NCBI GenBank assembly: GCA_023313575.1
Contig: JAJTTP010000035.1
Coordinates: forward strand, 62,001 to 126,000
Reading direction: 5' to 3'
From: Eutypella sp. D-1
Lineage: Eukaryota; Ascomycota; Sordariomycetes; Xylariales; Diatrypaceae
Length of the DNA: 64,000 bases
Shown here one piece after another: positions 1 to 13,107 of this stretch (within the stretch, counting starts at the first letter, position 1; each line of letters starts with the position of its first letter). The notes beneath the pieces are model-generated. The model was not told where the DNA came from, made no database searches, and saw only the letters and a list, made by a program, of their open reading frames with translations. The position numbers and the translations under genes are program-made.

Positions 1-3000
1 GATGAGCGATTCTATCTAGGGGTTTGGCGAAAAGGGGAGATGAGGGGAAATGAGTGAGGGGGTATGAATGGAGGGTAAGGGATCACGGCACCTTCGCCCA
101 GGCCAGAGCCATTACACTCGTCAACGGCACATAATCCGAGTGGTTATAAGGCAGATAGGAAAATCCATTTCATTGGCAGGAATTACGGCATAATGCCCAC
201 ATTTTTGTGCGGGAGAGGAGTGAGACGAGAGCGTTTAGTATGTTGCCATGGCTCAAACACCGAATCAAGATTGGATAATGGTTGGATGGATAGCCTAGAA
301 GGTAGAGCTTCAGAAGCCAATAGACACAAGCCTTTTCGCATCATTTGTTGTTTACTTTCCCTAATGCCTGTCATCATGTGGATGATGTACATCTGGTCTC
401 CTTATCAAGTGTAGTCCCAGGCTTTACAAGCAGAAGCACCTCGCCTATGACTTGTTAACATTCCCTCTAGTTGTCACATGGATTCTGGTAAAGGTGTTGG
501 ACAGTAAAAACCTGTATGACTAAAATATACCAGCTATTCATAATATTCGGAACCACAAAATGTACAGTCTTGTTTCTATACCGGTGATGAGCGAGAAAAG
601 CACTAATACCATCATAGAAATTGCCACTCCCACTGTCTTCGTCAAGTCACTCGTACGAGATTACAGGGCCTATTGCTAAAAGATTTCTACGCGTTGCCAA
701 AGTAATATCTGGAGATTTCTGAATCAGGTGTTGTATTAATACTCGACGTACTTAAGTGTAAAAAATATAATTATTAATTGCATCACTTATAACTTTCTTT
801 TCCTTTTAGTAGTAGGGTTATAGAGGTATTAATTATCAAGCAGGAAATTTTATTTTGCTCTATGTAGCTAAACATGCGCCTTCGCTTCAACTTCCAAGTG
901 TGCCGTGCGGATAGGAGCTACCAAGTTTCCTGTACAAAGTATCGTAAGCAGGCATCCTGTGTGACGATCGTGGCAACAGAGGTAATTATTCCCAATCCCC
1001 AGCCTTCAGTATGACTCGCAGCTCTAGGAGTCTTGGTCTTTGGGGCTTCGGGCATCAATGATCAGCCATTACCAGCACACCCAACGACTCCTGGCGATGG
1101 GACCCTATGACTAGACAGCTAGACACGTTGCCCTCTCAGCGGCCCCTTGTGAGCATGTGTCACATATCACGTAGATGGAAGGTCCCACCTTTCCTAACGG
1201 GCAGTTGGGAGATGACAATCATCACATGTAAGTCAAAATACCCGCATCGGCATTCCCACATCTGCGCGCCCGCCTGTTGCTTGCTTACTCCTGCCGCTGG
1301 ACTAGGGGGGATTGTTATTACAGTTCCGATTGGGCTACTGAATTTAAGGAATCGTCATGACAGTGCGACATTTATACCGCCTAAACGATGCTACCTCACG
1401 AGCCACAAAGACGGAGATGACCTCGAGAGACCCCAACCTCACTATTGGATAGACTCTGGGCCAGTGGATCAACCAAGGCCAAATTCGACCACGCGCCGGA
1501 GCGGCGAATCTGGCCGGACAACTCAACGGTGCCCACGATGTTTATTCTTTTTGTTTCTTCATACACTAGTAGTCAGGACTCTGCACGTTTAGCTAAAAGG
1601 TGTTTATGTTTCGAGAGAAGGGCATACATATCCTGTGGCAGGCAGCGCCGATCAACTATCAAGTCACGTCACCTCGTATAAGGTCATGATACCGGGCAGT
1701 CGGTGTCCAAAACTCATAGCCACAAAACGGGGACCGCTACTTCCGACTAGTAAGGATGAATTTTTATTGTCTCCGCGACCCACCCAATCAAAAGTTGATC
1801 CCGGTGATGCTCGTGATTCCCGTGATGTCCGTAGGACGATGAGCTGGGCTGATTAACCCCCAGACCCCGAGGAGCGTCACGACTGTTGACGAAATGTTGC
1901 TAATTAGACCAAGTGGAGGCATGAGCCGAGATTCTGTGGATAAGTAGGGCGGACATCTTCATCGTCGATATTGTCATTTCTCGTCGCTAGTCGCCGGACG
2001 AGGCTGGGCGTATCTCGTCAGCAATAGACCGTTAAGCCAGTTTAACCTACAAGAAGGCTGGCGCCCGGAGCGGAACCCAACGGTCATTTCAGACCCCTGC
2101 TCGTTGAATACATAGGTAGCACCTGGGGGTGGGTACCTAGGCGATGCAGCCATGTGAGCCCCAACCTGCCAGCCCAGAACTCGGAAGATTTTGCCGTGTC
2201 CCATATGCCGGTGGGAAATAGTCCTAGAGCCATTTGGTACCCATTGTCCCCATTTCACCGCAGTTGTAGATTCTTTTGTCCCTGTACAAGTCCAGGGTTC
2301 CCGGCAAATAAAAGCATGGACCAGAAGTTTACCGCGGAGTGAGCCGATTCCAATAGATCTACGTTAAGTGGACTACCTAAGTGGGACTACTATAGGGGCT
2401 AGCCGGACACGAACCAGACCCTGTCCCACAAATAACAATGTACCGGTACAAAGGATCAGCGCAGTACTGGGGAAAGTCGATAGTTTATGGGTCTAAAGTG
2501 CGAGGCCCTGTTCCATGTGTTGTATTCAAAAGGGGTTTACCGTTGCTCATGAGAATTATGTAAACCGCGTTCTGGATAGACACACGGTCTTTGGGGTACC
2601 TCTCCAACCTCCTCCCAAGTAATGTACATAGACTCTATGTCACAGTACTAGAACTTTCCATGAGGTCTGCTTTCGGTACTGTGCTTGAGACGGTCATGTA
2701 TCCGGTGATGATATCAGAGTAGTTCGGTATACTGCGGTGAATAGTGTTGGTTGGCAAAAGTGCGCGATTGGCAATTGCTTCAGAAATACTGTCTATATTT
2801 ATCTACAATTCTGGGAGATAAACCAAAGTCGTTGTTGTCCTGTAATCACGATGCCGATCTACAGATAGGCACCGACCACACAAAGGGTCTACGTCAAGAC
2901 CAAGAAGATAGTCTAAATAGTCATGATCATTGTGTGCACTGTCTACTCGGTACAAAGTACTGGAGAAAGCACTTCTACACTGCAATGGAAATTTCCAGAG

Positions 3001-5318
3001 AAATACCAATGTACCCAGATCTCAGAGGACACGATAATATCGCGGTGAGTAGGAGGTTACTACAAGATTACTTACCCTCTACCCTATCCTAGCCTTTAGA
3101 GAATAGACACCACTACCGTATGAACTACATACTGCCCTCGATCGACAACCTCTATACATATAGGAGGCTTTTTCTCCGTCCATTATCCTTTCTACAACAC
3201 CCAGTATTCAATGGTAAAACTACAGACAACTACGCAAGGCTTAGTTTGCGTAGGTGTGCTTTCACAATATTTATTGATGCATGCCCATTGGCAACCTAAA
3301 AGTTCATTGAGTTTCAAAAACTCGGCATCTTCCAGGTCACCAAGTCAAAAAGACAAACACAACAACCAACTAGGGGGTGATTTAGAGTAAGGCATATCAA
3401 TTCCTTTGAAAACTCCGGGTTATCGGGGGGGAGGTTTCAAGGTAGATGTATAAGGTCTCGTTACAAATATTATGTAGACCTCCCTCCGCCAGAAGTAGGA
3501 AGGATTTCTAGGAAAGGTAATATAGAATTAGTGATGTTTTGGTCTTGCTGTACGTGAGGCCTTCAAGGTTGTTTCTAGCAGATCAGCTCACGTAGCAATT
3601 AAATAATTTATATGGCAAGTTCGGAGAGATGTCTATGTACGACATTACGAGGACATAGTATCTCAATTCGAAATGGTACAGGCCTTGATACCATTCTGTC
3701 TCGCTCGGATACTACCGACATTGGATCCTATCAGGTTGACACTTTGAACCGCTATTCTATCTGTGACATTGCTATCAAGAAGATTACCTGGTTCGGAAAA
3801 TCGGGAGCTTCAGGTTATGCCGTAGGAAGCCCACTAGCCTATTCACAGAGACGTATCTATCAGGTAGAATTAAGATACCGAGGAAAGGGGCCGTCAAAGC
3901 CTGGCCGAAGACAGTCATTCTAGAGACAGTAGGTATGACTCGCACTGCCCCTATTTACCCCTATATGCGACATTTATCTTTTACGACGCCTCAATGGGAG
4001 CCCCTATCTACAAAATGTTTGGAGTGTTCAATTCCCGGAAGGAATCATCGTAACTTCAATTGGTTTCCAGCCCCTAATATATTACCACGTTGCCTGATTC
4101 TTTACTTCTTGGTTTACCCAACGACTTCACGTTTCGGCTCGATATTATACGGGCACATATATTAATGCCACCGAGTTGATACGTCGTCTGTATTTCTATA
4201 CAAGTCGTGAATAAGAAAGCTGAAATCACCCTTAGCGATAGGTGGTAAAGGGTAACATTTAAGTAAAGCGGGTGAGGGAGGGGGTATTCTACATACTCAA
4301 CGCGGCACAAGCTATCGTGTGAAACAAATGTCACCCAGCACGCCCTCACTTAACAAGGCTATCGAGTTACACCTCACAGTGCAGATTACTCAACCGCGTG
4401 AACTGCATATGAAGCCAACTCGACAACGACGGGGGGATATTGGTGCCCGAAAACCAGCAGCCACTAGCATCACAATGGAAACAAGCGATGCCACGGCACC
4501 GACTGAACAAGATGTTGGCTGAAAATGATTCTGTTGTTGCGTGAGGAAAGAAAAGCAAAGAAGAACTGCCTAACTGCCTAACTGGATATTGATTCTAGAA
4601 ATATATTATCCCCGACGGCTGCACGGGGCACATAAGGTAGCGATCCGCCACCTAACCGCCCTCGTACCGTGGCAACCGAGACGTTTCTACTGTGACTTAC
4701 TTAATCCAAAGGACGTGTGGATTCTCATACAAGCACGTCACGGACATCAAATATAAGGCGGATGATAATCATTCTGACATTAAAATTAAGAGTATGTTTT
4801 TCTAAACCGGTCTAAGCCCGAACACCAATCCCCCCCAAAAACCAGTATACATGCATGGGGCCGTAAAAATCCGGCGGAGGTAGGTCGCGTGCCCTTGTTT
4901 TATAATATGCCGCAGGTGGCCAGTCGAAAAAAAAAGGGCAAGCCGAAAAATGCAAGAACATGTCTATGGATACTATTAAAAGTACAGGATACGAATGATG
5001 CTGACAGTGTGCTGGAGACAACAGCGGAAATGAAGGCAATAGGGGCAGTGTGTAACGAAAATGGCTAAGTGAAAGCGCGCACAAGTACGAGGGGTATCAT
5101 TCTGCGGGCGGGAACTCTGAGGTCCGAGACAAGGAACGGTGTAAGACGGGACCGAGGAGCCTGCGAACAACGGTGCAGCAACGGCGGCGACGACGACTAC
5201 GACAGCGACGAAAGTGTGAGGCGGGCAGCGGAGACAACGCGGCATAGGATGAAGTAGTCCGCCCCGTTGGGAGTTTCGTCGCAGACGCACGTCCATCGTG
5301 GCGCCACGCCGTGTCCGC
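1..5318. other. Gene-free 5.3 kb stretch
   Basis: No open frame here exceeds about 160 codons, none has a recognisable domain, and I could not join the short frames through splice sites into a plausible protein. Base composition looks balanced rather than AT-rich, so it does not look like a strongly RIP-mutated transposon. I see no terminal repeats, tRNA or CRISPR-like array. It may be the long intergenic flank or a fully decayed repeat. Confidence 0.6.
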
Positions 5319-8300
5319 CTAGAGCACGTAGCCTCCGACGCCGACGCATTTCCAGTCGCGGGCGCCCATCCCTTCCTCCAGCTCCACACACCACCAGAGG
5401 GCCTCCTTGGCCTTGTCCAGCTGCCCGCTTTCTTCGTAAGCCCTGGCTAGCGCGAACCAGGCATCCGAGTAGTTCCAGCCCGTACCGAGCTTCGTGAGCC
5501 CCGATAGTAGACCGTAGGCCCTGTCACGCGCTGCGAGCCGGTCGACGAGTGGTAGTGAGGTAGCCCTGTAAGGCGCTGGCAAGTCCTCATCTGTGCGGGT
5601 AGACTTTTCTTTGAGGGGTGATTGGGTAGACGTCGTTGAAGTCGCAGCCGAACTCTTACCTCCTAGCCCTAAGGGTGTGGACGAGGCTACCAAGTTTTCT
5701 GGTTTTGTGTGAGAGCTGACATGCACCCCATTGGTGTTAGGTGTAGTGGCAGTAGATTTTGGGTTTGTTGCGTCACTGGTCGGTACAATACCCGGGACGG
5801 TAGGTGGCGGTAGAATCGCCTCGCTATAAATGTCTAGTAAGATGTTGCAGAGTCCAACGATAGCTGAGGGGTGGTTAGGATAGTGCATCAGGGCTTCTTC
5901 GAAGTGGCCTCTGGCTACAAATGGTGTCCCTTCGGAGATAGCAAGATAACCCATCTTCACATGGAATTAGTATATGGCTGGTTAATTAATGGCTTGAACA
6001 ACTTACCTCGGATCGCACATCACCCCGGAGCTCATCAGCACTCTTCTTGCCACCCCAGCCGGGGTTGCTCAAAGTAGCAGAGTCTGTGTTGTCCTGAGCA
6101 ATGTCGGCCTCCAGGGTCTCTACTAACTTCTTAGCCTCCTCAATAGCACCCAGGGCATCCTTGTGCATTTTCGCGCGCCGATAAAACCCAGCAACCATCA
6201 GCCAGACTTTGATCAGGATGGTATTTCTCTGACGCTTGATTTGTTCCTTGGGGAATTGAATCACCGGCAGTGGATTTGAGTATGACAGCGAGTCTAGTAC
6301 CAGTAAGTCGGATCCACCTGCTGGTTCTTTGTTTGACGACACTGTTGAACTGCGTCGTGGTATATTGTGACCGTCGAAAAAATCAGGCCGTTCTCGAGCC
6401 GCACTATCGGCCAAAGGTGTGAAGTAGTCATCCCTATCTACGATGCTCGGCCGCCGAGGCGCGCCGCCGCTGCTAGCCGGTCGCCGCGTGCTAGGATTAC
6501 GCTTTTTCAAGCTGTTCCGCCTTACTGAGTCGCTGCGCCGTCCTCGTACACTTCCGGATCTCACAGACCGCGTATCTCCAGCATCCGCCTTATTCTCTTT
6601 GGTGTTGGTGACCTGGATTTGCGGACCTCCAGCGACACTTGCTATGCTTTGTGTCGTCTGTGGTCTGCTAGAGGTGCCAGGGGATTTATGTGATTTTTCA
6701 CTCTCTGCCAAGCTTTCTGCCATGCTTAGTGCTCTGGAGTTGCGAGTGGCCTTTTCGGACCTACCGCCGAAGATACTCCCTCGAATACTACGCAGGGTAC
6801 CCGCCGAACTTTTCGGCGGCTGCGCATTTTTCTGACTTGTGGACGGGGCGCTGGGCTGGAAGTTACCGAAGAGGCGTCCATATAGAACGAGAAGCTCGTG
6901 GCTAGCGTTGACGGCGACCTCAGGACCCTCCAACAGTTCCACCAAGGCAAGTTGAGTTAGCTTCACTTCAATGATGCCTTCCTTTTCTAGGTCGTCCATT
7001 TCATCAACTAATCCTCTAGGGCGCGCCTTGGCTTCGGCCTCATTGAGGTGATCGCTTCGATAACCGCCATCCAGGTTTGGCGAGCCGAATAGAACCGCCG
7101 GATCATCGAACTGTTCGAACGCACCCTCACAAGCCCGAGCTGCCATCAAGAAATCTTGCCTGGCGCTCAACAGAAGCGCGAGAAGGTGCCAAAGGGGAAT
7201 CAAAGACCGCTGTCTCCAATACGATCCAGGCTCAGAGTATTCGTCTCGGGATCTCTTGTTAGACATAAGCGCAGCCTTGACAATCTCGATAGCTGGTGAT
7301 AATTCCCGCTGCTCCGCGAGTAATAAACCAAGCGTGAACAGGGTCCTGACATCGGTGGGATTGCCGGTTTCGGGGGACAATGACTTCTGGAAACAGCGGA
7401 TAGCTTTCGACTGGAGCTCGCTGCGAGCCGCAACATCGTATGTCTCACGTGACCATTGAGCGTGCGCAATGCCGATGGATTGCCATGCTAAACCATGCAC
7501 TTGGGATGTCAGTCTTGGGTGCAGGACTATACCTTCTGCGCCCTCTTCATCGAGAGTAGGAATATTGCCATCGCTATTCGGAATGGGGGCTGGTAGCTTT
7601 TGTAGCATGTCCTCGAAGTCGAGTGCCAATTTATGCGCCTTTTCCGCAGCGTCATAGAACCCATATTGACATAGGGCGGTAATTGCCTGCGCAACAGTCT
7701 CTACGACGGTAGTATCATCATCAAGACTGGGCTCGGGATGGCCAGTCTTGTCTACACGAGCCTTTCCCTTCTTGACGATTTCGAGATATGAATCGAATGC
7801 CTTGAACGCCAAGTCGAACTCGGCAACGGAGAGATGGACGACAAACAGATAGCGCAATATTGCCGTGGAATGGAAAGTTTTCGTGGCAGCCCGGTAGAGG
7901 ATGTCGAGTACTCCGCGGCTGAGGCCTTCTTTCCCTCCCGTGCCAAGATCTTGTTCGTACCAATGCCGTCCGCTTAGAACGTTCCAATTCTTGATGACAA
8001 TAGCAACGAAGTTCTCTACTTCTGTTCTCTCCTCATCGGCACGAGGAAAAGTTGTCTCCGTTAGCAAGAGGCCTTCATATGCTGCCTCCACCTTCTTCAG
8101 CTCTATGCGAAGCTCGTTCCGCGCAGAGACTTTATTCGTGAGCGAACCCAGGTGTCCGGTAGGATACGTCAGATCCTGCTGCAGGATGCCAGACAGAGCA
8201 GCATAATATTCGTCCCAGACCCTCCTCCTGGGAACAGCACCTCGGAAACCATAACCACCTACTAAAGGTGTACCAGGGGTCTTGGAATTCTCGAAGTATT

Positions 8301-9192
8301 TTGCCCACGTGCGAAAGGGTGCCAGTGAATTTTCCTCGTCGAGCAACTTCTCTTTCCGCTCCAGGGCCTTAGCCTGAAGCATGCAGTACTCGGTTAAGAA
8401 AAGCTCGGCCCAGAACTGAAGTTGGGTCCGGACGGTCTGGCTCTCCCAAACGCTAGACAATATGGACAAGGCGGATTCGAAGACAGCAAGGGCCTCGAGC
8501 CTCGAATCACTCCGGGCCAGGCAATTGGCCTTGAGATAAGCGGCCTTCAAAGTACAGACTTTGGTCCATTCGGAAGGCGTTTCAGCCTGATCGAACTGGA
8601 CGTAGGCGCTTTCTAGACTCTGGGGCAATTGAAGTTGAGCCTCGTCATATTCACCGACAGTCCACAGCAGCCAGCCCATACAGACTTGGGCATGGAACTT
8701 CTCTTCGGCGTATTTGGTCTCTTCATCGAGGGCAGTCCGTAGCTTGGGCAACAACTGGCCGATGTTTAGGTCAAGATGGGTGGCGGATTCGGGTCTGCCA
8801 CCAGCGGTCTGGGGATTTTGGGAGCTCTTGATGATGGCATATTCGGTTTCGGCGGTGGCAGCAAGACCTATGGAGGGTGTAATAGTGAGCAAAGTGAGTT
8901 ACTCAAAGGCTGCCATAGCGGAAATAGGCGGTGATGTGTCGTACAAGATTTATCATCAGCATGCTTGCGGACTTTCCGTACAAGTTCGGGGACATCATCC
9001 CATTTGCCCTCGCATCTCGCGTCTTCTAATTGTCCCAGATAACGGGCGGCCTTCGCCGGGTTCTACAAGTCAAGAAAGTCTTATAATTAGCGACTGAATA
9101 GCTATACAGAGCTGTTGAAGTTGAGGGTAGAACAAGGGGAGGGAAGAGAGTAGGGGGAGTGGGAATTCAGGGTGACAATGACGTACACTCAT
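5319..9192 (-). CDS. YPP1: YPP1/TTC7-like TPR scaffold protein (Rhf1-type)
   Basis: I place four exons: 9192-9187 (ATG AGT only), 9062-8945, 8867-6007 and 5954-5319, giving 1206 residues in phase throughout; introns are 124, 77 and 52 bp, the last with donor GTAAGT and an ATACTAAT branch. The tiny first exon is chosen because its GTACGT donor joins directly to NPAKAARYLGQLEDARCEG, the expected start of the family. The protein is helical with many TPR-like repeats, a serine/arginine-rich low-complexity insert at roughly residues 700-900, and C-terminal TPRs ending in GYVL. Known family role: Ypp1/TTC7 with Efr3 anchors the Stt4 phosphatidylinositol 4-kinase at the plasma membrane, supporting PI4P supply and endocytosis; filamentous-fungal members are called filamentation protein Rhf1. 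It is divergent from RIX1 across a shared 0.9 kb promoter region. Family assignment is confident; the two-codon first exon needs transcript proof. Confidence 0.9.
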
Positions 9193-9342
9193 TATACCGA
9201 TGACCCCTGATTATGGTAGTTTAGTTCGTCGACAGAAGCGGATGCATATGTTTTAGAATTAACAATTGCCCCGAACCTGAAAGGTTTGGTGTGACCAAAC
9301 GTGGGAAAGCACCGCGTCGTTTCTGTCGGCGTCGTTATCGTT

Positions 9343-9377
<35 letters not shown>

Positions 9378-10132
9378 GGCTGGGACTTTGGGAGTTGAAG
9401 CTTCGAAAGTTGGAAGTTGAAAGTTGCGGGTGGTAGGGAATAGGGACATGCATAAGTACATACCAAGCAACCAACCTAGCTAGGTACCTAAAGTAGTAAA
9501 ATTGCCCAGGTGAATGGTAGAGCAGTTGCAGCCCTGGGGTCCTTGTAGGTGGTCACATCCCTGTACCTGACAGAGATACTTCAGTACATAGATATTTAGC
9601 GGGCCGGAGCGGGTAGGACCTGCGCCTGAATTACGGGGTCAACCCCCTTAAAGCTAAGCTAGGTCAGCCACAATTCTTGATAGCTCCCCACTTTTATCAT
9701 GCACGTAACTGACATGTGAGTGGCTTTGGGTGTGGCTCAAGCTAAGCTAAATACTAGTACCTACCTGACTAACTAGATTAAGCGTTCAAGCTTGAATTTT
9801 TCGTACAAGAAAACTTCAAGGTTGGTGATACTGTCAACATAGTTGTAATTTCAGTCACCGCATTGAAACTTCTATGAATGGCATAGGGGGCACAGAAAAG
9901 GACTGTTCTGGGTTCTCTTTACGAATTATATGCAATTATATCCAAATTCAATTCAGCAGCCTCTGTAATATCGGGTTCAAAAGCACCTGATATACACAGA
10001 ACTGTGCGCTAGGCGATAGCTTCCGGGAGGCCTACGAACGCTATCATTACTTACCTGAAGTTTTTTTTTTTCATATATACAAGCTTCTAGGTTCACGGTG
10101 TTTTCCATTCACATGCATGGTTGGTCATAGCC
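9193..10132. promoter_or_regulatory. Shared upstream region between divergent YPP1 and RIX1
   Basis: This 0.94 kb gap separates two divergent start codons, so it must carry both promoters. It contains a hexanucleotide GTCGGT run, several CTAGCTAGG/TACCTA fragments near 9475-9490 and a T-run at 10063-10072. The open frames inside it are repeat-coded and not supported as genes. Confidence 0.55.
9343..9378. repeat. GTCGGT hexanucleotide microsatellite
   Basis: Six tandem copies of GTCGGT, the last with one change (GTCGGG), lie about 150 bp upstream of the YPP1 start. Copy number at such sites commonly varies between strains. Confidence 0.9.
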
Positions 10133-12537
10133 ATGACCTCATTCGTGTCTCTTCCCCCAGAGCTCCGCAGTCTCTGCCGGAGACTTACTTCGAACAACGC
10201 GGAACAACTACCACCTCTGCTGCCCGTACTTCTGAAGGATATTCTGCGGTGTCAAGAGCCTCTCTCTAAACCGCAGGACGTGAAGGGTAACGAGAAGAAT
10301 TCAGAAGTCGCGAAGCTCGTGCATACCCTCAAGACGAAAATCCAGTCTCTACTCAATGGCCGCAGTGCCCAGGGCCATTTCGCCGGGGCCGTACTTGCGA
10401 AAGCTGTGATAGATGCTGGTGGCTGGGAGTGTCTTCGCACATGCGATCCCTGGGTGAATGCCATGCTGTCTATATTGCAGGTTAGTGAGGTAGCGGCGTA
10501 TTCCGTATTCTTGATATAGGCACTGACACATAGCAGAAAAGAGATCCACCTGTGGTGAAGGAAATGTGCATTGTTACCATCACGAAGATTTACACTTCAA
10601 TACATGGGTACCAGACGTTGATACGCGAGATCGTGACGCCTACCTTGCCAACCTTTGTAAAGGCATGTCTGCAAATCCTCAAACCTCCAGCGTCAAGCAA
10701 GGGTGTAAAGACGCCTTATAGCCTTATCGAGACGGTCTTCGAGTCTATCTCGACCCTTTTGCCCCTTTATCCAACCACTCTGCGACAAGACGCAGCCAAG
10801 ATAAGGGCCGACGCGAGGCCATATCTCGCAGCGACGGGCTATGAGCGTGCTCTGAACCCTGCGTCATTACAGGAGAGCAGCCGGCGCCTGGTAGTCAGAC
10901 TGCACATGACGGCTACGAAGGGCGGAGACGCCATCGAATGGACCAAACATATCGAGACGCTTATCAGGGAATTCCACAATACCGCCGACCAGGTCTTCCG
11001 GCCGGTACACGAGAGCTGGGAATCCTCGGCAGGTTATGTTCGTCAGCAAGTGGATTTCGATGTGGGACCTCAAGGGGGCAGCGATCAGCCAGATAGGTTA
11101 CCTCCGTGGCGGGGCATAGATTGCGGTAGCGAAAGAATGGTCGGCCTACTCGATTTCATTGGAACCTATCTCTGCTGTAGCACGAGATCTCCCGTCACCA
11201 TCCCGATCAGTGCTATTGTTGACGCCATTATGAGGATATCAGCGATCATACCACCCTCGCATCAACAGGAGAAGCACGAGCTCATGCAGACAAACCCAGC
11301 GGTTGGCAAGGAGGAGAGGGATGACTTCAGGGCCACATTCCCCGACATCCAGCTATCCGCATTGAGACTGCAGGCTACGCTGATTCAGCGGCTAGGAAGG
11401 AACTTCATTCCAGTAGCACAGGAATCGCTGGAACAAGCGTTGCGCATATTTAACTCGAGCTTCCGCCTGCCAGAGATCCGGGCCACCGCCTTCGGGACCG
11501 TCAAAGAGATCCTACATCTTTGCGGGCCTACTTTTCCAAAGACCACGGTCGAGGATTTGGGGCTTGTTATGAAATCTTGTTGCCGCGACCTCCTCGGCGC
11601 GGCAGGCCATCTCAAACGTCCTAAGCAGCAAGCGACAGCCTTACCAAACGGGTCGAAGTCGAAGACGGTAACGCAAAATGCAGATGCATTCCTGTCCACG
11701 AAAACCGACGAGGAGACGATTTCGGTCTCGCTGGGTGAAGACCATCTGGCGGCGGCGGAGGCACTTCTCGCCGCTCTCTTCAGCAGTCTCCCTCAGCAGC
11801 ACGTACCATCTGCCCTGCGCATTCGCATGTTGAGAACGGCGATCCTGTGCCAGAACAAGGACGCCCAGATCGCCAGTGTGCTGCACCCGACGCGGGACGA
11901 CAGCGGAAGGATGCCGCATGTCATACTGCCCTACCTAGCTCGCCAGTATCCGCACGACCAGGATGTCGAGCTTCTCCGCTTCAACTTCCGACCATTCGCG
12001 ACTGGTCCTAGCGGCGGCTTCTTAGCTGCCGAGGATGATATGTTGGACGACGAGGAGACGAAGGAAACTACGGCAGCCAACGGATCCACATTTGGCCTGT
12101 CATTTGGAGACGACGCGTTCTCGGACCTTCGAACTCTCTCTAGTTCAAGAGCGGCCCCCGCAGTTGCGGATCATGGATTAGGAGCCACCGGCGCTGACGA
12201 ATCTGCGACCGACAAGCCCAAAGAGAGTCCATTCCTTTCCGCGCCAACACAGACGATAGTCACAAGGGAGGTAGAAACCTTTAACCCCCTGGCGTTCAAC
12301 AACCCGCTCAAGCGCAAGAGCGAGGAGGAGGACGCCGGTGTCACGAAGCGCGTCGAGGTCGAGCAGACGAAAGCTGTGGTGGAACCTGCGCTAGCCACGC
12401 CACCCGCGATACCGCAACAAGGACCGGCCGCTGCCGTTGACCAGGCAGATGAAGACGACAGCGACGATGAGAGCGTCCACTTGGACATGGAACTTGATTT
12501 CTCTTCCGATGAAGACGATGAAGAAGACCGAGAATAG
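10133..12537 (+). CDS. RIX1: Pre-rRNA-processing protein RIX1 (IPI2)
   Basis: Two exons, 10133-10480 and 10537-12537, joined by a 56 bp GTTAGT...GCAG intron in phase 0, encode 782 residues. The ATG at 10133 is the first true ATG of the frame; upstream codons begin with TTG. The N-terminus (ELRSLCRRLTS, then a GGWECLRTCDPWV block) and the following helical repeat region match the RIX1/PELP1 family, and the tail is strongly acidic (DEDDSDDES ... SSDEDDEEDRE). A KRK basic patch just upstream of the acidic tail is a possible nuclear signal. Known role: RIX1 with IPI1 and IPI3 forms a complex on pre-60S particles needed for ITS2 processing and for Rea1/Mdn1 recruitment in the nucleolus and nucleoplasm. 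Divergent from YPP1. No defect seen. Confidence 0.93.
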
Positions 12538-13107
12538 AGAGTCTACGGAATTGGGGGCATATAGTGTAATGGGGTTACTACAAAACCTGCAGTAATTAGT
12601 TTAATTCCCGCTGATTTCAAAGGATTTCTGCCACGAAGAATACCACAGTTTACTCGGTTTTGGAATCACGGATCTTGGGCTTAGTTAGTATTGAAATGTT
12701 ATCCGTTGCGAGCTCTCAGCCAAGATCGTAGACATGAATGAGGCCACCCGTTTTCCAAGTCTCTGCTACGTCATAACTCGTTGAAGTCCATGATTAGGCG
12801 GGCCGTCCCGCAGTAGTGTCAACTTCTTGGAAACATCCCAACACACACACCGATCCAGTCAATCAAGACTTGTATTAGACAAATCCGCTTTTTCGTGCAT
12901 ATTACCTAGCCTTTACAAAAAGAAAAGAGTATACAACTTAACAATCTTTCCGAGGTAACACGGAAACCCGCTGCACGCACAAACGACCACAGCATCGAAA
13001 CCAACACGTAGACAGCCAACCGCACCGTAATCAAAGAACCCATCCCCACCCATCACATCACACACATCTATAGGGTTGCTTAGTTAAGTACCTAGGCTAT
13101 AAGCAAG
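12538..13107. other. Intergenic, RIX1 3' flank and GH64 gene upstream region
   Basis: No gene seen. The last 250 bp are C/A-rich (CACACACACC, CATCACATCACACACATC), as is usual for fungal 5' leaders directly before the next ATG. Confidence 0.5.

Noticed and set aside
1..5318. Decayed transposon in the left 5 kb
   Set aside because: No transposase, reverse transcriptase, terminal repeats or AT-rich RIP-like composition were seen.
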